Source: a virus. Taken from it: a stretch of DNA of 24,103 nucleotides. The stretch lies in IMG/VR virus record IMGVR_UViG_3300027868_000031, positions 1 to 24,103 of that record; one strand, 5' to 3'. Of this stretch, positions 13,978-22,684 are shown one piece after another. Under the pieces are notes generated by a model that was given only the letters and a program-made list of their open reading frames with translations, did no database searches and was not told the origin of the DNA. Each line of letters opens with the position of its first letter. The stretch's first letter is position 1. The translations under genes were made by a program, and so were the position numbers.

Positions 13978-16900
13978 ATGGCGGATATTCAAAAGAATTT
14001 TGTTGCCGGTAAGATGAACAAAAGTGTCGATGAGAGACTTGTTCCTAACGGTCAGTATGTAGATGCATTAAATGTAAGACTAGGTTCTACTGAAGCTTCT
14101 GAAATTGGTTCTGTAGAGAATGCATTAGGAAACACTTCTTTAACTATGTTAAACTTTAATAGTATAAGTTTAAGTGATGATGCAACTTGTATTGGTAGTA
14201 TTCATGATAGTCAGAAAGATACTATATATTGGTTTGTACACGATAGTTCATTTACTGCTTCAGCTACAGGTAAGATAGATATGATACTATCATATAATAC
14301 TAATTCAGATGTGTTAGCATATCATGTAATTAGTTCTGATGATGGAGGAGGTCAGAATACTACATTAAATTTTGACCCTAAATATCTTATTACAGGTGTA
14401 AATAAAATTGATGATTTGTTATTTTTTACAGACAACTTTAATCCTCCAAGGGTTATTAATGTAATGAATAACTATGAGAACCCTGCTAACTATATAGACA
14501 GGTTTTCTTCTGAAGATATTTTAGTTATTAAAAAACCTCCATTTACAGCACCTACATTAGTTATGACTAATGTAAATAATAATTCTGATTTTATAACTGA
14601 AAGATTTATTTGTTTTGCTTATAGATATTTATATGAAAATGGAGAATATAGTGCAACCTCCCCTTGGAGTGAAATTGCATTTAATCCTAAATCTTACAAG
14701 CCTTCAATAAAAAGCGGTGTAAATGATGGTATGGTTAATCAGTATAATGCTGTAGACGTAACATTTGACACGGGAGGAAATTTAGTTATAGGTGTTGACC
14801 TTTTGTTTAAAGAGTCTGAAAGCAATGTTATTAAGGTTATTGAAAAGATAAATAAATCAAACTTAGGTTATTCAGACAACACAAAATATTCTTTTACTTT
14901 TAGTAACAGTAAAATATTTACAGTATTACCTGAGTCAGAATTATTAAGACTGTATGATAATGTTCCTCATAAAGCTAAAGCCCAAACATTAATGGGTAAT
15001 AGATTAATTTATGGAAACTATATAGATGGGTATGATTTAAAAGATGAAGATGGACAGCCAATTGATTTAAGATATAACTTATCTTTAAATTCTGTAGATG
15101 CAACTGATGCACCTTTAACAGTAAATACTACCCAAACTTCTTATACTGTTGGAAACTTTAGTACAGTAATTCAAGATTCTTCTTTGAGTTTTGAAATACC
15201 ATTAGATATATTTCCTACAGAAATAGGAGCAGAGCTTTCTTTTGAATATGTTTTAGAGCATGATTCTTTTCATGCGGTTAGTGGAGCAACTGCTCCTACC
15301 GAAACATCAGAAGATGTTATAGTGTCTCTTATATTTCCTATTAATAAAATATACAATAATATAAATGAACTAATTACATCTGATGAATTTACAAATATAA
15401 TTGGTGTAACAGGAGGTAATATATTAAGTGTTACAAATTCTTGTAATGGATTTACTTTTACAGATACAGTAAATTGTTCTATTCCTGCAACACTTGGAGG
15501 TTATGAAAAACAAAGGAGTGGAATAACACAACTAGACCAAGCTATTGCTATTAGTTTGTCAGGGAATACTGTTACTCTTTCTAACATTGCTATGGAGTTT
15601 AAAAATAGCTCAGGGGATATTGTTTTTGAATATTATAAAATAATAGGCATTCCAACTGTTACTTATAATTCAGTTGGTAATCCTAAAAGCTTACATAGTG
15701 ATAGAAGCTATGAAGTTTCAATGATATATGTTGATGATTATAATAGAGCTACAACAGCATTGGTTAGCAATACAAATACTATTAGTACACCTCCTTCATC
15801 TTCTATTACTCAAAATAAAATACAGGTTAATATACCAACTTCTCAAACACCTCCTTATTGGGCTAAGGGTTATAAGTTTGCAATTAAGTCTGATGGTGGT
15901 TCTTATAAAACTATATTTAGCAATATTGCTTATTTAGACCCTATAACAAACGACACTTACTTTTTACTTGAAGGAGAAAACTCAGCTAAAGTAGAAGAGG
16001 GTGATGTTCTTATTGTAAAGACAGATGTTAATGGAGCAAGAACAAATAAAACATTAACTACTGTTTTAGAAAAAAAATCACAAGAAGCTGATTTTATTGA
16101 GCCTATAAATCCTGCGGGTGGAGATGCTCTTGAGGTTCCTTCAGGTGTTTATATAAAACTTAATGCTACAAATTTTTCAACTGCAAATATTGCTAATGCA
16201 GTAATATCCCCCGGAGAAATAGAAAATACAAGAAATTCAAGAAATAGACCTTGGATAACTTACCCAATGAACGAGCAAGATGAAAATGCAGAGTGGGTAG
16301 ATTATACTGTTCCTGAGAACAGTAGAATAAGTTTTTATTTTAAAGGATATAGAAGGGGTTATAAGAATAGATGTTCTTCTGATTGTGAAAGAGCAATATA
16401 TACAATTGATTTAGATTTAGTTTCTAGTAGAACATATAGTAATATGTATGATTTTTTTATTGGAGAAAATGTAGCTGAATTATTAAATCAAGGAGAAGGT
16501 GAGTGTGATACAAATTACACTACGGAACTTCTTGGTGCAAATAATCCTAACCCTAAATCAGTTACTGCATTTATACCACCAACTCCACAAACAACAGATT
16601 ATGCTTTTGAGTTTCAAAGAGATAGTGTTACAAATGAAATGGTATTATCAATTCAAAGTAAATACAAAGGTTGTGGTAATTGGAGTTCAAGCTCAAGTGT
16701 TTCTGCTCAACTTACAGTTTATAGAGCTGACTCCACTTTTATTTTTGAAACTGAACCTAGTGAAACTGCTCCTGATATTTTCTTTGAGTCTCCTACTACA
16801 TATCCTATTGTAAATGGATTTCATCAAGGAAACGTAGCTAATCAATCACCATCTCAAGCAGGTATTGTATTGACTGATTTCTTTAACTGTTTTAGTTTTG

Positions 16901-19635
16901 GAAATGGTTCAGAAAGTTACAAAATAAAAGATTCTATAAAGGGAAAAGCTTTTGGTTTTGGAGAAAGAGTAACTGCTGTTGCTTCACAAGATTATAAGGA
17001 AGCAAAAAGAAAAGCTGATTTAACCTATAGTGGTGTATATAATAATGAGAACAATGTAAACAAGCTAAATGAATTTAACTTAGGATTAGTAAATTACAAA
17101 CCTTTAGAAGAATCATTTGGTTCAATTCAAAAATTATATTCTAGAAGCACAGATATACTTACTTTTCAGGAAGATAAAATATCTTATGTACTTGCAGGTA
17201 AAAATTTATTATCTGATGCCGCAGCAGGTGGAGCTATTACATCTATACCTGAAGTATTAGGTACTCAGATAGCAAGATTAGAAGATTATGGAATAAGTGA
17301 AAACCCTGAAAGCTTTGCTCAATTTGGTTTTAATAAATATTTTACTGACCAAAAACGTGGAGCTGTATTACAGTTAAAAGGAGGTTCATATAACAATGAA
17401 CAGCTATCTGTTATATCTACATCAGGGATGAGAAGTTATTTTAGAGATTTATTTACCTCTAATGTAAATACTCAAAAATTAGGAGGGTACGACCCTTACC
17501 ACGATGAATATATATTAACAGTTACAGATACAAGTTTACCTGTTGATTCTCAATGTGTAAACTGTGGTATTACAGTAGGTTATGATTTCTCTATAGATTC
17601 TAATGAAAAATCATTTTGTGTAGAACTAGGTTCTAATGTAGGAACTTCTACAATTGATTATGTAGTTTTAGGAGGTTCTTACAATATTACTGTAAATTTT
17701 GATGGACAAACAACTTCTTCAGGACCTGTTACTAATAATGGTTCATTTACTTTTAATAAAACAAATGCCTTAAAATCAACAGCTACTGTAACTGTTACAG
17801 GTCAAGCTTCTGTAGGTGAAACACTTCAACTTACAACAAACTGTGTTTCTGCTGAACCTTTAACTATTATTCAATTAGCTTTAACAGCTAATTATGATGC
17901 TGAACAAAGCATTCATTATGGATATGACTATTCTTTAAATGGATACAATTCTCCAAGACAACAATTTAGAGTTGAAATGGTAGAAGGTACTACTCCTATT
18001 GTAAGTGAGTACTTTGCTACATCAGGTGATAAAGGTCAGTCAAATATGCCTACAAATGGAAGTACTGTTACTATGTATGTAACAAAACAAGATGGTGATA
18101 CATTTGATTGGGAAGAAGCAAATGATGAACTTAGGTTTTATACAAGTAATACTTTATATACCAATAATGCTGTAGATATAAATACATTAGTATCTGCTTC
18201 AAATGAAGCCACGTACTTAGTTTCTAAACAGATAGAAGTTAGTATTGCACCAAATTATGGAGAAGCAGGAGACCGAGATAATTGCTGCGGTGAAGGATTT
18301 AATCAAAATTTCTTTATTCCTTACAATGAAAGTTTTATAAACGCAAATACATTTTATGTTGATGCAGCTTTAACAATTCCAATGGCAGTTGCATCAGGGT
18401 TATCTTTACATAGCCCTAGCTTTCCTACTATAATTAGAAGAAGTGGTGGCAATGGTACTGTTATTTCGGGTTATACTGCTTGTCCTAATTGCGAAGGAAC
18501 AGGAAATCAAGATATACCTTTAGAGATTTTTGTTCCCACTGTGTATGCGGCTACATTTACAATGCCAAATACATCGGATGCATATTTATATTTATTGTAT
18601 AGAACAAATCTTTCTACTAGTAAGTTATTATGTTATGACTCTAGTGATAGTTATGATGTTTGTTGTGATTGTATTAGTAGTGTATGGAGGTCTGTTGAGT
18701 TAAAGACATCAACTAATGAAGATAACGCTTGTTGTGGAGCTGTTAATACAGATGTTTATTATTTTGCTTATGCAGAAACAGATTGGACTACAGCTACTAT
18801 TCTTTATACAGATGTAAATTTATCTACACCTGCTCCTAATGCTTTTTATGTAGAGGGAGATGGAACAGGTACTCAACCTGTTAGAGAAATATCAGATGGA
18901 AATGGTACTTTAGGAACATTATCTAATTGTGCTTCATGTACATCTTTATTGGAAGTAGGGTATGATGCAAATAGTTCGGATGGAGTTTGTTGTGAAATAC
19001 CTAGTACTACTAATGTTTATGTAGCTCAAGGAGAAACATTTCAAACAGCAACAAATATATATAGTGAAGATACTTTGAATGTACCTGCAGCGGATGGTTT
19101 TTATGTACCTTCAAGAGTGTTAACATCAGTATCTCTAGATACTAATACTAATGAAACTTCTTTGTGTTGTTTCTCAGGAGGACCGGGAACTACTTATTAT
19201 ATGTCTAGTCAGAACTTTGACCAAGTTGTAACTTTTAATACAGCTCACTCAATATGGTTAGATGAAGAAGGAACAGTAGCAGCACCTGCAGGGTACTACA
19301 TAGAAGATGTAGCAGGAACTGACACTAGGCAAATACTTAATAATAACTCAGGGTTATTAGAGAATATTGTAGCTTGTGCATCCTGTACAAGAAGTGTGTT
19401 TAGTTCATCTATGAACCTTGGAAGTTCTGTAGCTTGTACTACATCTCCTGAGTTTTACTATACTTGGAAGAATGTTGGTAATACAGCAAGTACACCTGAA
19501 TTGGGAGATGTGGTTTATTACCTTCAAACAGGTGGTAACTATCTTAGTGCAGGAAACTATTATATGAGTGCAGGAAGTAGAATTTATACGATTAATAATA
19601 ATGGAGGAGTAGTTCAAATACAAAATTGTGTTTAA
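13978..19635 (+). CDS. Giant tail nozzle/stabilisation protein with C-terminal cysteine-module array
   Basis: An 1885-aa protein, over twice T7 gp12 (about 790 aa). The start NFVAGKMNKSVDERLVPNGQ and then YVDALNVRLGSTEASEIGSV is the signature of nozzle or stabilisation proteins in Bacteroidetes podoviruses. The first 1180 residues read as a beta-propeller and beta-domain structure ending near GGYDPYHDEYILTV (about 1168-1181). In relatives I remember, a final domain follows soon after. Here, a Cys-rich, Thr/Ser/Gly-rich region of about 700 residues follows, with CC pairs near 1434, 1559, 1584, 1667 and 1729 and CxxC pairs near 1191, 1500, 1655 and 1800, in units containing Y.A..E.F.TAT.IYTD and a GFY turn. 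The expected C-terminal domain seems to lie in the separate gene at 21883. The N-terminal role is likely; the array role is unknown. Confidence 0.8.
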   Translation: MADIQKNFVAGKMNKSVDERLVPNGQYVDALNVRLGSTEASEIGSVENALGNTSLTMLNFNSISLSDDATCIGSIHDSQKDTIYWFVHDSSFTASATGKIDMILSYNTNSDVLAYHVISSDDGGGQNTTLNFDPKYLITGVNKIDDLLFFTDNFNPPRVINVMNNYENPANYIDRFSSEDILVIKKPPFTAPTLVMTNVNNNSDFITERFICFAYRYLYENGEYSATSPWSEIAFNPKSYKPSIKSGVNDGMVNQYNAVDVTFDTGGNLVIGVDLLFKESESNVIKVIEKINKSNLGYSDNTKYSFTFSNSKIFTVLPESELLRLYDNVPHKAKAQTLMGNRLIYGNYIDGYDLKDEDGQPIDLRYNLSLNSVDATDAPLTVNTTQTSYTVGNFSTVIQDSSLSFEIPLDIFPTEIGAELSFEYVLEHDSFHAVSGATAPTETSEDVIVSLIFPINKIYNNINELITSDEFTNIIGVTGGNILSVTNSCNGFTFTDTVNCSIPATLGGYEKQRSGITQLDQAIAISLSGNTVTLSNIAMEFKNSSGDIVFEYYKIIGIPTVTYNSVGNPKSLHSDRSYEVSMIYVDDYNRATTALVSNTNTISTPPSSSITQNKIQVNIPTSQTPPYWAKGYKFAIKSDGGSYKTIFSNIAYLDPITNDTYFLLEGENSAKVEEGDVLIVKTDVNGARTNKTLTTVLEKKSQEADFIEPINPAGGDALEVPSGVYIKLNATNFSTANIANAVISPGEIENTRNSRNRPWITYPMNEQDENAEWVDYTVPENSRISFYFKGYRRGYKNRCSSDCERAIYTIDLDLVSSRTYSNMYDFFIGENVAELLNQGEGECDTNYTTELLGANNPNPKSVTAFIPPTPQTTDYAFEFQRDSVTNEMVLSIQSKYKGCGNWSSSSSVSAQLTVYRADSTFIFETEPSETAPDIFFESPTTYPIVNGFHQGNVANQSPSQAGIVLTDFFNCFSFGNGSESYKIKDSIKGKAFGFGERVTAVASQDYKEAKRKADLTYSGVYNNENNVNKLNEFNLGLVNYKPLEESFGSIQKLYSRSTDILTFQEDKISYVLAGKNLLSDAAAGGAITSIPEVLGTQIARLEDYGISENPESFAQFGFNKYFTDQKRGAVLQLKGGSYNNEQLSVISTSGMRSYFRDLFTSNVNTQKLGGYDPYHDEYILTVTDTSLPVDSQCVNCGITVGYDFSIDSNEKSFCVELGSNVGTSTIDYVVLGGSYNITVNFDGQTTSSGPVTNNGSFTFNKTNALKSTATVTVTGQASVGETLQLTTNCVSAEPLTIIQLALTANYDAEQSIHYGYDYSLNGYNSPRQQFRVEMVEGTTPIVSEYFATSGDKGQSNMPTNGSTVTMYVTKQDGDTFDWEEANDELRFYTSNTLYTNNAVDINTLVSASNEATYLVSKQIEVSIAPNYGEAGDRDNCCGEGFNQNFFIPYNESFINANTFYVDAALTIPMAVASGLSLHSPSFPTIIRRSGGNGTVISGYTACPNCEGTGNQDIPLEIFVPTVYAATFTMPNTSDAYLYLLYRTNLSTSKLLCYDSSDSYDVCCDCISSVWRSVELKTSTNEDNACCGAVNTDVYYFAYAETDWTTATILYTDVNLSTPAPNAFYVEGDGTGTQPVREISDGNGTLGTLSNCASCTSLLEVGYDANSSDGVCCEIPSTTNVYVAQGETFQTATNIYSEDTLNVPAADGFYVPSRVLTSVSLDTNTNETSLCCFSGGPGTTYYMSSQNFDQVVTFNTAHSIWLDEEGTVAAPAGYYIEDVAGTDTRQILNNNSGLLENIVACASCTRSVFSSSMNLGSSVACTTSPEFYYTWKNVGNTASTPELGDVVYYLQTGGNYLSAGNYYMSAGSRIYTINNNGGVVQIQNCV

Positions 19636-19650
19636 TAAAATTAATATAAA

Positions 19651-20685
19651 ATGGCAGCAGTAGAAGGTGAATATTTTTTAGATGGTAGTACATTATCTAA
19701 TTCAACAGCAATTTATAGTAATATAGATTTAACTATAAAAGCTCTTGATGGATACTACGCAGCAGATGGAATTGTAAGGTTTCAATCAGGAGGTGTGTTG
19801 GTTTCAACATCAGATTGTGTTGATTGTACAGGTAATATTATTGAAATAACAGGATGTGATACAAATACATATTATGCTGAATCTACATATCCTGTTTCTG
19901 TTGGAGATGAAATAAGATTTATATCCAATGCAGTTTTGAATACAGTAGAGTGTGGTGTTGTTGCTAATGTAAACTCATCAGGAACTTCATCATCTACCAT
20001 TTATGGTACTCAAGGATATGCTTGTGATTTGTTTACAGGTCAACCAACAATGCTAGGAACTTATCCTACATTAGGAAGTATGTATGGGATAGATTATGGT
20101 AGTAATCAATGTACAAAAACAGACTACCTAGGAAATATAGTTAATGTATCTATCAATTCAAATATAGATTCAAATAATAACGGTTGGAAAACTATTTCTT
20201 ATGGTGTATGTGAATTTGGGGCAGGTAACGGTATAAGTTTAGGATGGGGATTTGAATTAACAGCAGAGCCAATTAGTGCAGACCATCAAAAAATTTATAC
20301 TTTAAATGTGTACTTTACACCTGTAGGAAGTATTGAACAAGTATCTCCTATTTTTAGTACTACATCATCCGGAACAGGAAACAACATAACAACTATAACA
20401 AGAAGACGTTCAAATGGATTGCTTAACTTTTCAGAAGGAAACTTTAGAATAGAAATTCAAAGCACAGAGAATGTAACATTTGATGCAGGTAATATTACTC
20501 TTGATGGAGAGATTAGTTGGGTTGATACTAATATTGTTGCAAGAGACACTACCTTAGGTACTTTTATTTGTTCAGGTAGCCCTACAGCTTGTGCTCCTTC
20601 AGCTACAGCTTGTGATTTTTATTCACAGCAATTAAATTCTCAACAGATAGTTACCTCTAATCACTACTGTGGAATAGTAATATAA
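19651..20685 (+). CDS. Cysteine-module tail protein with a large unknown beta domain
   Basis: A 344-aa protein in the same frame as the giant nozzle ORF, after three in-frame TAA codons. The first 60 residues are one module (GEYFLDGSTLSNSTAIYSN, then the LDGYY turn, SGGVLVSTSDCVDC) without the CC pair. Residues about 65-320 are unlike the modules: a Cys-containing, Gly/Ser/Asn-rich beta domain with YGTQGYACDLFTGQPT, GVCEFGAGNGISLGWGFEL and TTITRRRSNGLLNF. The C-terminus has further Cys (CSGSPTACAPSATACDF). No signal peptide or membrane segment is seen. It is probably a tail or fibre component with its own binding domain, derived from the array next door. The function is unknown. Confidence 0.65.
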   Translation: MAAVEGEYFLDGSTLSNSTAIYSNIDLTIKALDGYYAADGIVRFQSGGVLVSTSDCVDCTGNIIEITGCDTNTYYAESTYPVSVGDEIRFISNAVLNTVECGVVANVNSSGTSSSTIYGTQGYACDLFTGQPTMLGTYPTLGSMYGIDYGSNQCTKTDYLGNIVNVSINSNIDSNNNGWKTISYGVCEFGAGNGISLGWGFELTAEPISADHQKIYTLNVYFTPVGSIEQVSPIFSTTSSGTGNNITTITRRRSNGLLNFSEGNFRIEIQSTENVTFDAGNITLDGEISWVDTNIVARDTTLGTFICSGSPTACAPSATACDFYSQQLNSQQIVTSNHYCGIVI

Positions 20686-20714
20686 TAAAACCAATTCATA
20701 AATAATATATTAAC

Positions 20715-20722
20715 TATCTTTG
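20715..20722 (+). promoter_or_regulatory. Bacteroidetes -7 promoter box TATCTTTG inside the tail cluster
   Basis: TATCTTTG followed by TAAAAAGA lies 22 bases before the ATG at 20745, in the only sizeable spacer (59 bases) of the module region. It would let the following cysteine-module genes be made independently of the nozzle gene. Confidence 0.68.
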
Positions 20723-20744
20723 TAAAAAGAATTAAAAAAAAAAT

Positions 20745-21530
20745 ATGAGTAATTTTAGACAGCAATCAGGTGGAGCTCTAGGAAGTTTAACTACGTGTTC
20801 AGTTTGCTATGATTCATTAACTGTACTTTACACAGGTCAAGGAGGAGAGACGACAGCTTGTTGTGCAGCAACAGGTGGAAATTACCCTGTTGTTACAACA
20901 GTGTACGTAGCTCAAGGAAGGACTTTTATGACTGCACCTATGTTTTATATTGAGACTGACTTGCAACTAGCAGCTCAAAATGGTTTTTATACTGAGAATG
21001 TAGCTCCCGGTTCTAGAACTGTTAGGGAATTAACAGGTCAAGGACAAAATCCTTCATTATCATTTGCTTCAAGTTGTGATACTTGTAGTACATCTGTTAG
21101 TAATATAAAAGAAAGTAGTGCAACTGTTGGTTTAAATACTTCGTATGATGCTTGTTGTGGAAATGACTTTCCAAGTAATTACCTACTCCCTTATGGTACG
21201 ACATTTTTAACTGCAGATAAAATTTATGCAGCAAATGATACAAATTTATCAACTCCTTTAACAGGGTTTTTCTATTCAATAAATGATGGAAAGGTTAAAG
21301 AGTTTAATGGAGCTTCACCTGCAGGAACTGCAGCAAATTGTGCAACTTGTTTTGATACATTAACAGGAATACAATATTCTAGTTCTTCTGCAAATGATGT
21401 TTGTTGTGACCCTTTACCAACAGGAACATATTATGTTGCTCAAGGAGAAACATTTGCAACTACTAATACGTTATATACTAATGAAGAGTTAACAGTAATA
21501 GCTCCAAATGGATTTTATAGTAATGATTAA
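20745..21530 (+). CDS. Cysteine-module protein (three to four units)
   Basis: A 261-aa protein made wholly of cysteine modules. It begins mid-unit (NFRQQSGGALGSLTTCSVC, Cys18 and Cys21), then CC near 39, 136 and 220 and CxxC near 114 and 206, with strands such as TVYVAQGRTFM and TYYVAQGETFATTNTLYTNE. It ends mid-unit at the turn NGFYSND and TAA. An in-frame ORF starting at 21540 continues the unit with correct spacing, so the TAA at 21528 interrupts a module. There is a promoter box 22 bases upstream. It is probably an extracellular, tail-attached protein. The CC and CxxC groups could form disulfides after release or bind metal. No enzyme motif is visible. Confidence 0.68.
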   Translation: MSNFRQQSGGALGSLTTCSVCYDSLTVLYTGQGGETTACCAATGGNYPVVTTVYVAQGRTFMTAPMFYIETDLQLAAQNGFYTENVAPGSRTVRELTGQGQNPSLSFASSCDTCSTSVSNIKESSATVGLNTSYDACCGNDFPSNYLLPYGTTFLTADKIYAANDTNLSTPLTGFFYSINDGKVKEFNGASPAGTAANCATCFDTLTGIQYSSSSANDVCCDPLPTGTYYVAQGETFATTNTLYTNEELTVIAPNGFYSND

Positions 21531-21539
21531 TATAAATAT

Positions 21540-21869
21540 ATGAGTACTTATAGAGTTTTATCGAATGGACAAATGACCTCTTCATTTCAATGCCCTCTTT
21601 GTCCTCAAAGATTAACTGTTTTATACAATGCTAATTCATTGCTTACAGCTTGTTGTGCAGCAAGTAACCCTCCTTATAGTATATTTGTTTGGATTGTTAC
21701 AGGAGAAAACTTTTCTACAGCGGCACAATTTTATACTGATGATACTTTATCTCAAACAGTAAGTAATGGTTGGTATACAACAACAGGTCCGGTAGGAACA
21801 GGAAGAACTTATAGAGTAAAAACATCTAGTTCTCTTGGTAATGCAACATCATGTTCTGCTTGTCCTTAA
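21540..21869 (+). CDS. Cysteine-module protein, second half of a module pair
   Basis: A 109-aa protein in the same frame as the previous ORF, nine bases after its stop. It starts at the same module phase as the gene at 20745: Met1, Arg5, Ser8, Gly10, Cys18, Cys21 and LTVLY at 25-29 line up without gaps. Then come TACCAAS (CC at 38-39), FVWIVTGENFSTAAQFYTDD, NGWYTTTG and a final CSACP. The equal phase shows the ATG is probably real and that ORF borders follow a module border. It could be expressed by termination-reinitiation, by readthrough of the TAA, or be a fission product of a longer gene. The role is as for its neighbour; no other domain is seen. Confidence 0.62.
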   Translation: MSTYRVLSNGQMTSSFQCPLCPQRLTVLYNANSLLTACCAASNPPYSIFVWIVTGENFSTAAQFYTDDTLSQTVSNGWYTTTGPVGTGRTYRVKTSSSLGNATSCSACP

Positions 21870-21882
21870 ATAAAAATAATAT

Positions 21883-22662
21883 ATGTCAAACGTAACAATA
21901 TCATATAGCGAATCAGTTCAAGGATTTCCATCCTTTTATAGCTTTGTACCTCAATTTATGATTGGGTGTAATAATTACTTCTATACTTTTGACAAGGGTA
22001 ATTTGTATAAACACAGTACAAATTCAAATAGAAATAATTTTTATGGAACATCTTACCCTTCAGTAATTAAAACAGTATTTAATTCAGAACCATTAGTTTC
22101 TAAATTGTTTAAAACAATTACACTACATTCAAATGATTCTTGGGATGTAGAGATGACAAGTGATATTGAAAATTATGGAAGAATAAATGCTAATTATTTT
22201 GAAGAAAAAGAAGGAGCTTTATTTTCATACATAAGAACTGAATCATCAAACGGAGCAAGAGTTCTTGAAAATCTTAAGTCAAGAGCAGTAAACGGAATAG
22301 GTAATGCATTAGAAATATTTATTGGTTCAGCATCATACCCTATGGGTACAAATATATATAATGTAAATATTGGAGATAGTTTTTTGTGGCAAGACTCCGG
22401 TGGAGAAGTTTATTATTGGGGAAAAGTTTCTGATAAAGTTATTGACCCTAGTACCAATCCTTCAGTTTTTGTTCAAATTGACTCTGAAAGTATTGCTCCT
22501 CTTCTTGGAGCAACCTCTGTATTTACAATTAGCGTAAAGAATAGTGAAGCAGAGTCACATGGTATATTAGGTCATTATGGGGAAATAACATTAACCAATA
22601 CAAAATCAACTGCTGTTGAATTATTTGCTGTAGTTTCTAATGTAATGAAAAGCTTTCCATAA
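21883..22662 (+). CDS. Separated C-terminal domain of the nozzle/stabilisation protein
   Basis: A 259-aa, Cys-poor protein after the module genes. The N-terminal part, ISYSESVQGFPSFYSFVPQ, then CNNYFYTFDKGNLYKH, NFYGTSYPS and LVSKLFKTITLHSND, follows a pattern I know from the end of large tail proteins in Bacteroidetes podoviruses (S..VKGW.SF.S, N.YYT...G.LY.H, FKTI.Y.G). There it is normally fused to the N-terminal nozzle part, which here ends near residue 1181 of the gene at 13978. The rest is beta-rich, with GDSFLWQDSGGEVYYWGKV and VFTISVKNSEAESHG. It probably assembles with the nozzle at the tail tip. That it is a split-off domain is inferred from memory of homologues. Confidence 0.68.
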   Translation: MSNVTISYSESVQGFPSFYSFVPQFMIGCNNYFYTFDKGNLYKHSTNSNRNNFYGTSYPSVIKTVFNSEPLVSKLFKTITLHSNDSWDVEMTSDIENYGRINANYFEEKEGALFSYIRTESSNGARVLENLKSRAVNGIGNALEIFIGSASYPMGTNIYNVNIGDSFLWQDSGGEVYYWGKVSDKVIDPSTNPSVFVQIDSESIAPLLGATSVFTISVKNSEAESHGILGHYGEITLTNTKSTAVELFAVVSNVMKSFP

Positions 22663-22669
22663 AAAATAG

Positions 22670-22677
22670 TATCTTTG
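22670..22677 (+). promoter_or_regulatory. Bacteroidetes -7 promoter box TATCTTTG before the GNAT/ejection genes
   Basis: TATCTTTG followed by TAATCAA ends only eight bases before the ATG at 22685. If transcription starts the usual few bases after the box, the mRNA would be leaderless or nearly so, unlike the 17-22 base spacing at the other three boxes. Confidence 0.65.
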
Positions 22678-22684
22678 TAATCAA

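Larger units (their letters stand above)
18280..21869 (+). repeat. Array of about ten cysteine-rich protein modules spread over four ORFs
   Basis: Units of about 60-98 residues carry, in order, CC, a Y(V/F)AxGExF-like strand, IY(T/S)D with a Leu, an Asn/Asp-Gly-(F/Y)-Y turn, an Arg strand, Gly-rich SGG/LG and CxxC. They occur from about 18280 to 19635, at 19663-19830, at 20745-21530 and at 21540-21869. Between distant units, stretches of 18-19 bases are identical: 19024-19041 with 21438-21455, and 20853-20871 with 21645-21663. This points to duplication or exchange among units. Confidence 0.8.

Noticed and set aside
15728-16813. Leu/Ile-rich plus-strand ORFs inside the nozzle gene
   Set aside because: They are alternative-frame products of A/T-rich codons with no leader; the nozzle frame is continuous across them.
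21528-21530. Reassigned TAA stop codon
   Set aside because: TAA ends nearly every clear gene here, including terminase, portal and scaffold, so a general reassignment is impossible.
17551-21883. Intein or intron splitting the nozzle gene
   Set aside because: No intein splice motifs, homing endonuclease or intron-like structure is seen; the intervening DNA codes for repeated modules.
21936-21943. TAGCTTTG promoter-like box inside the 21883 gene
   Set aside because: It encodes part of the conserved-looking SFYSFVPQ segment and lies in mid-gene, so it is probably chance.
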